Shown here: in pieces, positions 18,530 through 27,873 of the stretch
Layout of the letters: each line of letters begins with the position of its first letter
Position numbering within the stretch: the first letter of the stretch is position 1
DNA from: Hyphomonadaceae bacterium BRH_c29
Lineage (GTDB): Bacteria > Pseudomonadota > Alphaproteobacteria > Caulobacterales > Hyphomonadaceae
Direction: 5' to 3'
Assembly (NCBI GenBank): GCA_000961695.1
Contig: LADW01000005.1
Coordinates: 46,692-110,691, forward strand
DNA length: 64,000 nucleotides
The notes under the pieces: model-generated
The model's input: the letters and a program-made list of their open reading frames with translations, nothing else
What the model was told of the DNA's origin: nothing
The model's database searches: none
Made by a program: the position numbers and the translations under genes

Positions 18530-20389
18530 ATGGCCGACGCGAACGAGTTGCCGCCCTTCCGCCCGCTGCCGCAAAAGCTGCCGGACGTCGATATGCGCAC
18601 CGCGCCGGGCGGCGTGAGTTATATCTCCGCACGCCATGCACCGGGCCTGCGCCCGCGCACGATTGCCCATTGCCTGGACGAGCGCGCCGCCGAGCACCCG
18701 GGGCGCGCCTTCCTGAAAGAGCGTGATCCGGAGACGGATCAGTGGGTGACACTCACCTATGGCGAGGCCAAGCGCATCACGGACGGTCTGGCGCAGGCTT
18801 TCCTGGATATGGGCGCTGGCCCGGATGCGCCGGTGATGATCCTTTCCGGCAACTCCATCCGCTCGGCCATGGTGATCCTGGCGGCGCAGAAGATGGGCGC
18901 CCCGGCCGCGCCGATTTCGGTGCCGTATTCCACCATGTCGACGGATTTCGAAAAGCTGAAACATTGCTTCAGCGCCGTGAAGCCGAAGGTTATCTTTGCC
19001 GAGACGCTGGCACCGTTCCGGAACGCGATAGCGGCGCTCGACAGCGATGACTGTACAGTTTTCTCTGCTGATCCGGACGGGGACAATAGCGTGCTGGCCT
19101 ATGACGTTCTGGCCGCGACAGAGCCGACCCCGGCTGTGAGCGAAGCACTGGACCGGCTGACCGATGAGAGCATCGGCAAGTATCTCTTTACGTCCGGCTC
19201 TACCGGGATGCCCAAGCCTGTGCCGACCACGCAGGGCGCAATGTGCTCCATGATTGCGGGGCAGGAGGGGCTGCGGGATACGGATCGCGACCCAGACCAT
19301 GACCCTGACGGGATCGACAATCTGCTCGACTGGTTGCCCTGGAACCATATTTCCGGCGCCAATGTGAACTTCAATGGCGCCCTGTGGAATGGCGCCACGT
19401 TCTGGATCGATGGTGGCAAGCCGACACCGGCACTGTTCCATGAGACGATCCGGAATATCCGGGACTGTTCCCCCTCCGTGTTCGGAACTGCTCCGATCGC
19501 ACTGGCCATGCTGGCGGAGGCGATGGAGTCGGATGAGGAATTGCTGACGGCCTTCTTCCGCAACATGCGCTCTATCGGCTATGGCGGTGCGACCCTGTCG
19601 GACGATCTTTATGGGCGTTTGCAAGCGCTGGCCATCAAGGCGACCGGGCGGCGTATCCCGATTGTCACCATGTATGGTGCGACCGAGACTCAGGGCATCA
19701 CCGTTGTGCACTGGGAGGTCGAGCGGGTCGGCCTGATCGGTCTGCCGCTGCCGGGGGCGACGTTGAAACTGGTGCCGAACGGCGACAAGCTGGAAGTGCG
19801 CGTCAAAGGACCATCGGTCATGCCGGGCTATCACAATGACCCGAAGAAGAACGCTGAAGTGTTCGACGAGGAAGGCTTCTATTGTCTCGGCGACGCGGTG
19901 AAATTCGTGGATGAGGCCGACGCGAACAAAGGCCTCATTTTCGACGGACGTGTGGGCGAGGATTTCAAGCTTTCCTCCGGCACATGGGTCAGTGTGGGTA
20001 CGTTGCGACCTGATTTTGTGGCCGCCTGTTCGCCGCTGATCTTCGATGCGGTGATCTGCGGTCAAGACAATGACTATATCGGTGCGCTCGTCTGGCCATC
20101 ACCTGCAGGCATGGAGCAGCTGGTCAAGGCGAATGGCGGGGACATAATGGCGGCCTTCCGCCAGCTGACGGAAGAGCTGGCGAAGAAGACGTCCGCCTTC
20201 AATGCATCTGAGCCCGGATCGTCGCGACGCATCAAGCGCGTGATGGTGATGACGGAGCCGCCAAGCATCGATTCCGGAGAGATCACCGACAAGGGCTATG
20301 TGAACCAGCGCCTTGTCCAGGCGCGCCGCGCAAACCTGGTCGACGCCCTGTTCAGTGACCCGCCGGGACTGGGTGTTCTCACGCTCTGA
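18530..20389 (+). CDS. Feruloyl-CoA synthase-like acyl/aryl-CoA ligase
   Basis: An AMP-forming ligase of 619 residues from the ANL superfamily. Core motifs are YLFTSGSTGMPKPVPTTQGA (P-loop), MYGATETQG (A5) and YCLGDAVKF / LIFDGRVGEDFKLSSGTWV (A7-A8 hinge). The N-terminal DVDMRTAPGGVSYISARHAPG and the LSSGTWV version of the hinge are features of feruloyl-CoA synthases, which activate ferulate and other hydroxycinnamates. ATG at 18530 follows AGGGAG at 18515-18520. No vanillin or ferulate hydratase gene is nearby, so the aromatic specificity is a family-level inference. Confidence 0.82.
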   Translation: MADANELPPFRPLPQKLPDVDMRTAPGGVSYISARHAPGLRPRTIAHCLDERAAEHPGRAFLKERDPETDQWVTLTYGEAKRITDGLAQAFLDMGAGPDAPVMILSGNSIRSAMVILAAQKMGAPAAPISVPYSTMSTDFEKLKHCFSAVKPKVIFAETLAPFRNAIAALDSDDCTVFSADPDGDNSVLAYDVLAATEPTPAVSEALDRLTDESIGKYLFTSGSTGMPKPVPTTQGAMCSMIAGQEGLRDTDRDPDHDPDGIDNLLDWLPWNHISGANVNFNGALWNGATFWIDGGKPTPALFHETIRNIRDCSPSVFGTAPIALAMLAEAMESDEELLTAFFRNMRSIGYGGATLSDDLYGRLQALAIKATGRRIPIVTMYGATETQGITVVHWEVERVGLIGLPLPGATLKLVPNGDKLEVRVKGPSVMPGYHNDPKKNAEVFDEEGFYCLGDAVKFVDEADANKGLIFDGRVGEDFKLSSGTWVSVGTLRPDFVAACSPLIFDAVICGQDNDYIGALVWPSPAGMEQLVKANGGDIMAAFRQLTEELAKKTSAFNASEPGSSRRIKRVMVMTEPPSIDSGEITDKGYVNQRLVQARRANLVDALFSDPPGLGVLTL

Positions 20390-20435
20390 GCGTACCATGC
20401 ACCTGCCACACGCTTAAGTGGTTGGAAGTCTTTTG

Positions 20436-20463
20436 CCCATACAACCGCTCGGAGTTGTATGGG
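20436..20463 (+). promoter_or_regulatory. RNA hairpin abutting the ribosome binding site
   Basis: CCCATACAAC (20436-20445) and GTTGTATGGG (20454-20463) form a perfect 10-bp stem with an 8-base loop. The 3' arm runs into the G-rich Shine-Dalgarno (20461-20468) of the gene starting at 20472. No T tract follows, so it is unlikely to be a plain terminator; it could modulate translation. Confidence 0.55.
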
Positions 20464-20471
20464 GGGAGACC

Positions 20472-21362
20472 ATGACTTTCGACGCACGCAAGGTGAACTC
20501 TGCGTCTGCGTCCAGCCAGCAGAATGCGCTGTTCGCACTGGTGACACTGGCCGTCGTATGCGGCGCGTTCTTCGCTGTGTTGAGCTGGCCCAAAGGCTCT
20601 GCGTCTGAAAGTACGCCGCTGCCTGTACGGGTCGCCACAACCACGATCAGCATGCCGAACCTGCCCGGGGAAGGGGCGGAGGCCTATTTCGCATTACTCG
20701 GCCAGGTCGATCTGACGGCGCAGACCGATCTCGGCCAGCAGATCGCGCGTGCTGGAAAACTGAGTGATCGTGCGCTGACCGATCTTGTTCTGGTTCACTC
20801 TGCGGACGTGCTGAAAGCCCATGCCAGAGACCTCGCCCGGGCAGATACGAAACACATCGACCATGTTCTGGATCTTGCTCGCGACCATTTGCGCACGGCG
20901 TCCCAGAAGCGCAGCAAATGGTGCGATGCGGCGCGTTACGCGGCCCTGTCGGATATGGAGCACCAGCGCCCTAACATGTTCATGCAGGAACTGGCCGAAC
21001 TGAATGCACCGGTACGTGACTTTTCCTTCGAGGCGCTGACCGGTCTGATGGTCGCGATCGAGGACGCGCAGGTTCACCCGGTTGAGCGCGGGGGCGTCAC
21101 GCGCGCGGATGAAGCGGCGCTGCAGGGCATGATGATGTCCATCATGACCGATCCGGACGTCGTGCCGCTGATCCTCGCGCGACAATCGGGCGGGGATGCC
21201 AAGCAGACCCTGAAGGGTGTGAATATCTGCGACATTGGCGCGACGGCTGTTGCTGCGGCCAAGACCCTTCCGCAGGAGACCAAGGGTCGCCTGCTGGCAG
21301 AAGGGGCCCGGCAGCTGGAGTCGAACGGCCCCTCGATCTTCACCTCCGCGATCAGCTTCTAA
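20472..21362 (+). CDS. Membrane-anchored protein of unknown function
   Basis: The 296-residue product is not recognised. A single hydrophobic segment (NALFALVTLAVVCGAFFAVLSW, about 18-39) would anchor it in the inner membrane with a mainly helical periplasmic part of about 255 residues. Two cysteines lie in KWCDAARY and NICDIG. Nothing indicates catalysis. ATG at 20472 has a strong GGGGGGAG just upstream and an adjacent hairpin. It follows the ligase gene by 82 bases and converges with the HCCA-isomerase-like gene (3-base gap). Confidence 0.7.
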   Translation: MTFDARKVNSASASSQQNALFALVTLAVVCGAFFAVLSWPKGSASESTPLPVRVATTTISMPNLPGEGAEAYFALLGQVDLTAQTDLGQQIARAGKLSDRALTDLVLVHSADVLKAHARDLARADTKHIDHVLDLARDHLRTASQKRSKWCDAARYAALSDMEHQRPNMFMQELAELNAPVRDFSFEALTGLMVAIEDAQVHPVERGGVTRADEAALQGMMMSIMTDPDVVPLILARQSGGDAKQTLKGVNICDIGATAVAAAKTLPQETKGRLLAEGARQLESNGPSIFTSAISF

Positions 21363-21365
21363 AGC

Positions 21366-22013
21366 CTAGTCCTTGCGTGCGACGCCGGCTTCGCCGAGCC
21401 GCCATTCCAGCAGGTCGATCCGGTCCTGGCCAAAGAAGGCCTCGCCTTCGAAGACCATCAACGGGACGCCCCAATGGTGTGGGTCCTGCTCGGCCTGGCT
21501 CTCTGCGATCACCGCTTCGAGGCGTTCATTCTCGGCTTCCTGACGTGTGTCCAGGACTTCCAGATCGAACCCGGCGCGGGCGGCGGCCTCGCTCAGCGCC
21601 GTGCCATTCGTCCAGTCACCGCCGGACCAGATCAGCGTCGACACTTCATCCATGAAGGCCCAGCCAGCTTCGTCGCTTTTCTCGCAGGCGAGGATACCGA
21701 GGCGCGTGAGGCGACCGATATAGGGCTGGTCCTGCGAAATCTCGCGCGTCATCATGTTCATGACCACGGGATCCGGGTTCAGCGGGCCGATGGGCAGGCC
21801 GAGATATTGCGCGTTCCGCACATAGTCCCGGATCAGGTAGGGCACCCATTGCGGGCGGACTTCCTGGAAAAAGTGTGGGGTGCGGATCGCAATCGGATAG
21901 ACCGGACGCGGGCGGACGCGTACATCCCATTTTGTGGGAAGGGCGCGTAGTCGCTTCGTCGCCAGATACGAATAGGGCGAGCGGAAGGACCAGAAGACAT
22001 CGACAGTTCTCAT
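21366..22013 (-). CDS. DsbA-fold protein, 2-hydroxychromene-2-carboxylate isomerase-like
   Basis: A 215-residue thioredoxin-fold (kappa-class GST-like) protein. The N terminus VDVFWSFRSPYSYLATKRL has the SPYSY segment of HCCA isomerases in place of the CXXC of DsbA, so it is not a thiol oxidant. Near the C terminus, HHWGVPLMVFEGEAFFGQDRIDLLEWRL is the conserved GVP...F.GQDR motif. HCCA isomerases act in naphthalene-type degradation, but many homologues have unknown substrates. ATG at 22013 is chosen over an upstream Met because it immediately precedes the fold. It is divergent from the esterase gene. Confidence 0.85.
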   Translation of the reverse strand: MRTVDVFWSFRSPYSYLATKRLRALPTKWDVRVRPRPVYPIAIRTPHFFQEVRPQWVPYLIRDYVRNAQYLGLPIGPLNPDPVVMNMMTREISQDQPYIGRLTRLGILACEKSDEAGWAFMDEVSTLIWSGGDWTNGTALSEAAARAGFDLEVLDTRQEAENERLEAVIAESQAEQDPHHWGVPLMVFEGEAFFGQDRIDLLEWRLGEAGVARKD

Positions 22014-22077
22014 GCCAATACTTTGACTGTTTCGCCCCGCCTTCACAAGGCCAATTTTCAACGCCATTTATGCAGCC

Positions 22078-23037
22078 ATGACCCTCGATCAGACCATCCG
22101 CCAATTCATTGACCGGTTCACCATGCCGGATCTGAAAAGTCTCGACTGGCAAACGACGGCCGATCGGCTGCGTCGGCAATTCTATCTGGCCAGCCATGCC
22201 ATCGAGAAGGATGCGCCGGAGATGGCCGATATCTCGCACATCTCCATTCCGTCTGGGGCAGGGGCGGCCATGAAGGCGCGCTTCTATACGCCGCTGGGGG
22301 CGGGCATCGCGCCGGGGCCGGGGATTATTTTCTTCCATGGCGGCGGGTTCGTGATCGGCGACCTGGACAGCCACGACATGCTGTGCCGCCGCCTGGCGGA
22401 GGGCTCTCGCTGCCGCGTCCTGTCTGTGGACTATCGCCTCGCGCCGGAACACAAGTTTCCGGCGGCGCACGAGGACGCGATCAATGTGTGGCGCTGGGTG
22501 CACGACAATGCTGCCCGGCTTGGATTCGACCCTGAGCGCCTTGCCGTGTCAGGCGACAGCGCGGGCGGCAATCTTTCGGCCTATCTGGCGCAGGAGATGA
22601 ACCGCAGTGGCGGGCCAAGCCCGGCCTTCCAGCTCTTGCTCTACCCGCTGGTCCAGTTTGCTGACATCCGGACCAAGAAAATGCCCTTCAACGAGAGCGG
22701 CTTCTTCATTTCGGCCAACCTGTTCGAGTTCTTCCGCGACGCCTATCTGCGCGACGTCGAGGACCGGATGGACATTCGGGTTTCGCCACTGTTCGCGCCG
22801 CCGGAATGCTTCCGCGGCCTGCCGCCGGCGCATTTCATCCTGTGCGGCTGGGACCCGCTGCACGATGAGGGCCTGGCCTATGCCGGCAAGATGGCGAGCT
22901 TCGGTGTGCCGGTCACGGTGCGGGAATATCCCGGCATGGTGCATGGCTTCATGAACCTGACGGCCCTGTCGGACACGATCCGCGTCGCCATCCGCGACGC
23001 CGGGCAGGTGACCGGGCGCGCGCTGGGCGCGATCTGA
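22078..23037 (+). CDS. Alpha/beta hydrolase, hormone-sensitive-lipase family esterase
   Basis: A 319-residue cytoplasmic esterase. It shows the HSL oxyanion motif FFHGGGFVIG, the nucleophile elbow SGDSAGGNLSA, the acid in WDPLHDEG and the catalytic His in GMVHGFMNL. The family hydrolyses short acyl esters. No convincing Shine-Dalgarno precedes the ATG; it starts 64 bases from the divergent neighbour. It converges with a TonB-dependent receptor whose terminator lies between them. Confidence 0.93.
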   Translation: MTLDQTIRQFIDRFTMPDLKSLDWQTTADRLRRQFYLASHAIEKDAPEMADISHISIPSGAGAAMKARFYTPLGAGIAPGPGIIFFHGGGFVIGDLDSHDMLCRRLAEGSRCRVLSVDYRLAPEHKFPAAHEDAINVWRWVHDNAARLGFDPERLAVSGDSAGGNLSAYLAQEMNRSGGPSPAFQLLLYPLVQFADIRTKKMPFNESGFFISANLFEFFRDAYLRDVEDRMDIRVSPLFAPPECFRGLPPAHFILCGWDPLHDEGLAYAGKMASFGVPVTVREYPGMVHGFMNLTALSDTIRVAIRDAGQVTGRALGAI

Positions 23038-23055
23038 GTTTTCCTTTGAGGCCAT

Positions 23056-23084
23056 AAAAAGAGGGCGATCCCGAAGGACCGCCC
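23056..23084 (-). terminator. Rho-independent terminator of TonB receptor
   Basis: Stem arms at 23063-23071 and 23076-23084 enclose a TTCG tetraloop on the minus strand, followed by TTTTT (23056-23060). The one mismatch on the plus strand becomes a G-U pair on the minus strand, which fixes the direction. Confidence 0.88.
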
Positions 23085-23109
23085 CCAGAGGTCGGTGTCT
23101 CGGAAAGAC

Positions 23110-25983
23110 TTACTTTCCGTTCCCACCGAACCGCTTGGTCACACTCAACTTGAACGTGCGTCCAAACGGGTTATGCGTGTACGGATCGTAGCTCGTGTCG
23201 AAGGCCGCCAGTGGCGGGTCCTGGTCCGTCACATTGACGACGCTAAGGCCGATATCCAGGTCCCACCGTGTTTCGAGGTTGTAGAACAGATCGAACGTGG
23301 TCTGGCTGTCGATCGTCCCGGCAACACCGCCACGTGCGGCGGAAGACCGCTCGTCCGTGTAGCTGTCGATATGACGCATGACAGCCCGCAGGTTGTGCCC
23401 GCCAATGGCATAGTTCGCGAAGAGGTTCGCTTTCCACTGCGGCATGGAGCGGGTGAAGTTCGACCGGTTGAACTGGCCGACATAGTCACCGCCACCGATG
23501 GCGAGACCTTCCACGAAGTACGGATCGACCTTGTACTCGATGATATAGGTCGCATCCGCTCCGATGGTGAATTCCGCACCTGAGCCGAGCTCCCAATTGT
23601 TCTGGAGCCGCAGGTCAATACCGGACGTCTGGATGTTCGGACCGTTGACAACGCCCGTGCGGACACGCGCGATTTCGTTGGCCTGATTGATCCCGTCATT
23701 ATTGTTGTCGGTGAAGGTGATCCGGTCGAGGATTGCGTCATCGTCCGTCGTTGCTGTCGCAAGTGCGGCAACGGCAGCGCCCACAATGTTCGACTGTTCT
23801 TCCACGATGATCGGATCGGAAAAGTCGAAATTGTAGTAATCGAGCGAAGCGTTGAAGCCACCCTGCTCGTAGAGGCCGCCGAAGTTGAAGCTGAAGGCCG
23901 ATTCCGGCTTCAGGTTCGGGTTACCGTACTGGTCGATGGCTTTGAACGCTGAGGCTGCCGCAACATACTGCAGCGTCGTTCCCACACCGCCAAGCTGATT
24001 AAGCGTCGGGCCACGGAAAGACGTCTGGGCCGAGCCGCGCAGGGCGAAATTGTCCGTTACATCCCATTTGGCTGCGACTTTCGGGTCGAAAGTGGACCCA
24101 ATGTCACCACCATAATCCTCATAGCGGACGGCAAACTGCATGTTCAGGGTGTCGTAGAGCGGCACCTGAAGTTCGCCGAAGATGGCATAGATCGTCTGAT
24201 CTTCGTCTGCTGCGTTGGTGCCGGCAAGGAACGAATAGGGGCCTGTGCCACCCGGTCCCGGCGTGACGGCCAGGTCGGTCAGGTCGGACGGGTCAACTTC
24301 ATAGGTTTCCTTGCGGACCTGGAAGCCAGCTGCCCAGCCCACGGCACCGCCAGCAGCCTGGACGTTGCTTTCACCCGACAGAACGCCGTCGAACACGAGC
24401 AGGCTCGTATTGGCGACCGTCTCGCTGCCGTCTGTCATCCAGTCGGCCAGCGTCGCGGTGTTCTCAAGGCCCGCGACATAGTTCGGGTTGGCTGCCCCCG
24501 TCACGGCGTTCGCCTGAATGGCGTTCGAGAACGGGTTGTAATATTCGCAGCTCCCGCCGCCCGCCGTCAGGGCACCGGCATATCCGGCGGCCCAGGGCTG
24601 GGTGCCGGTGGCTGGGTCGAAGCCGGTGACCGGATCCGTACACACACCGAAACCGCGAAGGGCAGCGGTGAGGCCAACGATATACGTGTCGTTGGTCAGG
24701 CGTTCAGACTCGGTCGCTGAATAGGTCAGGCCGAAATCGTAGTGGACGCCGCTATCGAAGTCACCGCTGTACGAGCCGGACCCGCGCCAGGTTTCGGATG
24801 TACGGTAGCCTTCCTGGGCGCCGCCCGTGCCGGGATAGCCACCCCAGCCGAATGTCCGGCCGATAAACAGGGCACCGATCGACGAAGCCGGGAACGCGCC
24901 CGGATTGTCTGCGATATACTGCTGGTAGCCGGGTGCACTTGCCGGAACGAACTGGTTCAGCAGCGATTGCGGTGGATAGGAGGGCGACGTTTTCCAGGTC
25001 GGAGTGTCCGAATGGGCGTACATCAGCTCAAGGTGCAGGTCTGCGCCGTTCGCCATGTTACGGTTGTATTCGGAGAAGACCTGAAAGCGCTCTTCCTCTT
25101 CGACGAGGTTGTCGAAATTGGTGTACTGGAAGCGGCAAGTGCCGGAGACGACAATACCGCCGACATCCGTACAGCCCGCATCGTTCGTTGCGCCCTGAAT
25201 AGGTGTACCTGCGGCGCCGAGCGGAACATAATAGCCGGGGTTCGACAAGGACGACCAGCCGCCGACCGGGTTTTGGTCATAAGGCAGGACAGCCCAGTCT
25301 TTCTCATTGAGCAAAACTTCGCTGCGCTTGTTGTAGCCGACCGAGGTCACCCAGCTGAAATTGTCGCCCTGAAGTCCGTAGGCAGCGGAAAGGTCAAAGT
25401 CGCCGTCCGAACCGTCGAACTGCGAGAACGAACCACCGACTTCGAAACCGTCGAGATCTTCATTGGTGATGAAGTTCACAACGCCTGCGATGGCGTCAGA
25501 ACCGTAGAGGGCGGCAGCGCCGTCTTTCAGCACTTCGATCCGCGCGATGGCGGCGGTCGGGATTGTGTTCGTATCAACGAAGAGCTGTGCCTGCTCACCG
25601 ATGGAATAGGGGTGATACGTCTGACGTCGGCCGTTGATCAGGACCAGCGTTCTTGCCGGGCCGAGGCCGCGCAGGTTGATGTTGGATGTGCCTTCAAGGC
25701 CGTTCGAGGCGAACTGGTTGGTCTGGCCGTCGACGCCGGATGATGGGCCAAGGTTCCGGATCAGTTCGGTGATCGAGGGCTGGCCTTCCAGTTTCAGGTC
25801 ACCGGCTGTGAGCACGTCGACGGGAAGGGCGGCATCCTCTGGTGTGCCTTGAATGAATGAGCCTGTGACTGTGACCTTGGACTGGCGGAGCTCGTCTCCC
25901 CCTTCTTCCTGGGCAATCGCGGGCAGGGCTAGAAGCAGCGATGCCACTGACGCACCGGTCAGCAGCCTGATTGATTGTCTCAT
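23110..25983 (-). CDS. TonB-dependent outer-membrane receptor
   Basis: A 957-residue receptor. A signal peptide (LLTGASVASLLLALPAIAQ) is followed by a TonB-box-like KVTVTG, then the plug domain (about 45-170) with RGLGPARTLVLINGRRQ and the typical VLKDGAAALYGSDAIAGVVNFIT. The rest is a 22-strand barrel ending in an aromatic-rich strand (FGRTFKLSVTKRF). The many Gly/Asp-rich loops and the LVLINGRR plug type are common in marine alphaproteobacteria; the ligand is unknown. ATG at 25983 has an ideal GGAGGA; the upstream open frame is ignored. It converges with the esterase gene. Confidence 0.93.
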   Translation of the reverse strand: MRQSIRLLTGASVASLLLALPAIAQEEGGDELRQSKVTVTGSFIQGTPEDAALPVDVLTAGDLKLEGQPSITELIRNLGPSSGVDGQTNQFASNGLEGTSNINLRGLGPARTLVLINGRRQTYHPYSIGEQAQLFVDTNTIPTAAIARIEVLKDGAAALYGSDAIAGVVNFITNEDLDGFEVGGSFSQFDGSDGDFDLSAAYGLQGDNFSWVTSVGYNKRSEVLLNEKDWAVLPYDQNPVGGWSSLSNPGYYVPLGAAGTPIQGATNDAGCTDVGGIVVSGTCRFQYTNFDNLVEEEERFQVFSEYNRNMANGADLHLELMYAHSDTPTWKTSPSYPPQSLLNQFVPASAPGYQQYIADNPGAFPASSIGALFIGRTFGWGGYPGTGGAQEGYRTSETWRGSGSYSGDFDSGVHYDFGLTYSATESERLTNDTYIVGLTAALRGFGVCTDPVTGFDPATGTQPWAAGYAGALTAGGGSCEYYNPFSNAIQANAVTGAANPNYVAGLENTATLADWMTDGSETVANTSLLVFDGVLSGESNVQAAGGAVGWAAGFQVRKETYEVDPSDLTDLAVTPGPGGTGPYSFLAGTNAADEDQTIYAIFGELQVPLYDTLNMQFAVRYEDYGGDIGSTFDPKVAAKWDVTDNFALRGSAQTSFRGPTLNQLGGVGTTLQYVAAASAFKAIDQYGNPNLKPESAFSFNFGGLYEQGGFNASLDYYNFDFSDPIIVEEQSNIVGAAVAALATATTDDDAILDRITFTDNNNDGINQANEIARVRTGVVNGPNIQTSGIDLRLQNNWELGSGAEFTIGADATYIIEYKVDPYFVEGLAIGGGDYVGQFNRSNFTRSMPQWKANLFANYAIGGHNLRAVMRHIDSYTDERSSAARGGVAGTIDSQTTFDLFYNLETRWDLDIGLSVVNVTDQDPPLAAFDTSYDPYTHNPFGRTFKLSVTKRFGGNGK

Positions 25984-26367
25984 TTGTTTCCTCCGTTTGA
26001 GTGAGGCACCAGATCTCAAGGTCCGGCTCATGCCTTCACGCCGGGTCAGGATAGGCAGACCTGACACTTCTCGAACAGGAAAAAATATTGTGCGGCGCAG
26101 CAGAATGCGTTGCGGCCGCGAAAGAAACGCCTAAGGACAACCTTGTCATTCTTTGATATGTTGCTTGGAGTGCTCAAGTAATGGGCATGGAGATACCCAA
26201 AAGATGGAAATTGTGTCTCTATTGTAACACTTGGGCAAAATATCTAATTTCGCGTCCAGGACCCCTGTGAATACTTAAGGTGTCGGGGCTACCTTAGGGT
26301 CAGCCCACATCAGAATGGGTCTGACGAACTTCTCCCAGAACAACTTGAAATCAAAATGAGGAAATCC
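25984..26367. other. Intergenic region between divergent TonB receptors
   Basis: This 384-base stretch separates the two divergent TonB-dependent receptor genes and is more A/T-rich than its surroundings from about 26130 to 26360. It must contain both promoters. I see no open reading frame with coding character, no clear palindrome and no confident -10/-35 pair. GAGGA at 26358-26362 serves the rightward gene. Confidence 0.6.
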
Positions 26368-26462
26368 ATGGCGCTCAAGCACAGCCTGCTTGTGACCGCA
26401 TCTGCGGTCTTTTTTCTGTCGTCTGCAGCATACGCACAGGAAGCTACCCCCACCCCCGAGCG
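26368..26462 (+). pseudogene. TonB-dependent receptor, 5' fragment (IS-interrupted)
   Basis: The first 31 codons and two bases of the next codon of a receptor gene: a complete signal peptide (LLVTASAVFFLSSAAYAQ) and the start of the mature protein (EATPTPE). ATG at 26368 has GAGGA five bases upstream. The frame then enters the IS element and stops at 26512-26514. Joining base 26462 to 27874 restores the frame exactly, giving 777 residues in total. Confidence 0.93.
26453..26462 (+). repeat. Target-site duplication, left copy
   Basis: CCCCCGAGCG, identical to 27864-27873, directly abutting the left inverted repeat of the IS. Ten bases is within the usual IS4-family range. Confidence 0.93.
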
Positions 26463-27863
26463 CTACAGCATTCACACATCGTGGTTGCATGGTTTGACGA
26501 AGTCTGATTCGTAATTGCCAAACGGGGAGGACGGCATGGATCGGACGTTGGGCCACTTTGGTGATCTGCGGCTGCAAAAAGGGGGGTCTTTCTTCTTGGC
26601 CGGCTGCTGGAACTTGGGGGCCGGGCCTTGCGGGTCCGGCGGCTTGGAGGCGACCGGGCCGGCGAGATCCGGATCACGCGGTTTCTGCGCAACGCATCGG
26701 TGACGCCCGGGGAGATGGTGAGCGAAGCGGCTCGCCGGACGGCGGAGCGCTGCCAGGGCCATGAGGTTCTGGTGATCCAGGATACGACGGTGGTTCGTTC
26801 GCAAGGCGGCGGCGGGGATTATCTGCACGCGGTCCTGGCGCTGGATGCATCGGACGGTGCGCTTCTGGGTCTGGTGGACGCCAGCTTCCTGCAGCGTTCG
26901 TCGGGCCAAAAGGCGCAGCGCAAGGCGCTTCCGGTTGAGGAGAAAGAGAGCTTTCGTTGGCTGGAAGGCGCCGAGCAGGCTGCGTCGGTGTGCTCGGGGG
27001 CGCGGCGGATCACGATCATCGCGGATCGCGAAGGCGATATTTACGAGGCCTTCGCGCTCCGCCCCGGCACTGCGGATCTTCTGGTGCGCGCGGCGCAGGA
27101 TCGCAGCCTGGAGGATGGCGGACGGCTGTTTGCAGCGCTCGACGCCTTGCCGCCTGGCGGGCAGGCCGATCTCGATCTGCCGGGTGGACCTGGCCGCCGG
27201 AAGCGGACCGCAAAGCTGGAGGTGCGCTTCGCCACCATGACCCTGGCCCGGCCCAATCGCCCCTTTCGCGCGGGGTTGCCAGAGGGCGTGGAGGTGCAAC
27301 TGGTCGATGTCCGCGAGGTCTCACCGCCCGGCGGCGTCCAGGGCGTGCATTGGCGGCTGCTGACGACGCAGCCGGTCGAGGATGCCGCTCAGGCTTGGGC
27401 GGTCGTCGCGTGTTACCGCAAGCGCTGGGCGATCGAGCAGATGTTCCGTACCCTCAAGACGCAGGGCTTCGATATCGAAGGCCTGCGGATCGAGGAGCGC
27501 CAGCCGCGTGACAAGCTCATAACCGCGGCGCTCATCGCCGCCGTTGCCATCCAGCAACTCGTCCATGCCCGTGACGGAGGCCCCAGTCCGTTACGCCCTT
27601 GCAGCGACGCCTTCGAGCCTGACGACATCCCCCTCCTCGAAGCCTTCTGCGCCAAGCTCGAGGGCAAAACCCTGCGGCAGAAAAACCCCCATCCCAAAGG
27701 CTCTCTCGCCTATGCCGCATGGGTCTGCGCCCGCCTCGGCGGATGGACAGGATACTATGGAAAACCGGGGCCCGTCGTCATGCTACAAGGTTGGCTCGAA
27801 ATCCAAGCCGCCAAAAAATCACTCCATACCCTCGGCTTCAAACCCAATGTGTGAATCTGGTAG
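26463..27863 (+). mobile_element. IS4-family insertion sequence (1,401 bp)
   Basis: The element is bounded by imperfect 24-bp terminal inverted repeats at 26463-26486 and 27840-27863, both starting CTAC and sharing ATTCACACAT (18 of 24 match). A 10-bp direct duplication of the target flanks it. It carries one transposase gene whose stop lies inside the right repeat. It is inserted in the signal-peptide-proximal codons of a TonB receptor gene. Exact duplication and an otherwise intact host gene suggest a recent insertion. Confidence 0.95.
26536..27854 (+). CDS. IS4-family transposase, needs a one-base frame correction
   Basis: A DDE transposase. The main frame carries QDTTVV (first Asp), IIADREGDIYE (second Asp) and the IS4 YREK signature in YRKRWAIEQMFRTLK, with exact Y-2-R-3-E-6-K spacing. 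The N terminus (MDRTLGHFGDLRLQK) starts at ATG 26536 after GGGGAGG but is in another frame. The switch falls in the run A5G6 at 26576-26586; adding one base there gives LRLQKRG...RLGGDRAGEIR and a continuous protein of about 439 residues. Without it the uninterrupted frame starts only around 26628. This could be a disabling deletion, slippage-controlled expression or a sequencing error. Confidence 0.9.
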
Positions 27864-27873
27864 CCCCCGAGCG
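27864..27873 (+). repeat. Target-site duplication, right copy
   Basis: CCCCCGAGCG, the partner of 26453-26462, directly after the right inverted repeat. Confidence 0.93.

Noticed and set aside
26576..26589. Canonical programmed -1 frameshift heptamer in the transposase
   Set aside because: The run reads CAA AAA GGG GGG TCT in the start frame, which does not fit X XXY YYZ, and no downstream structure is obvious. Slippage by polymerase or a deletion is more likely.
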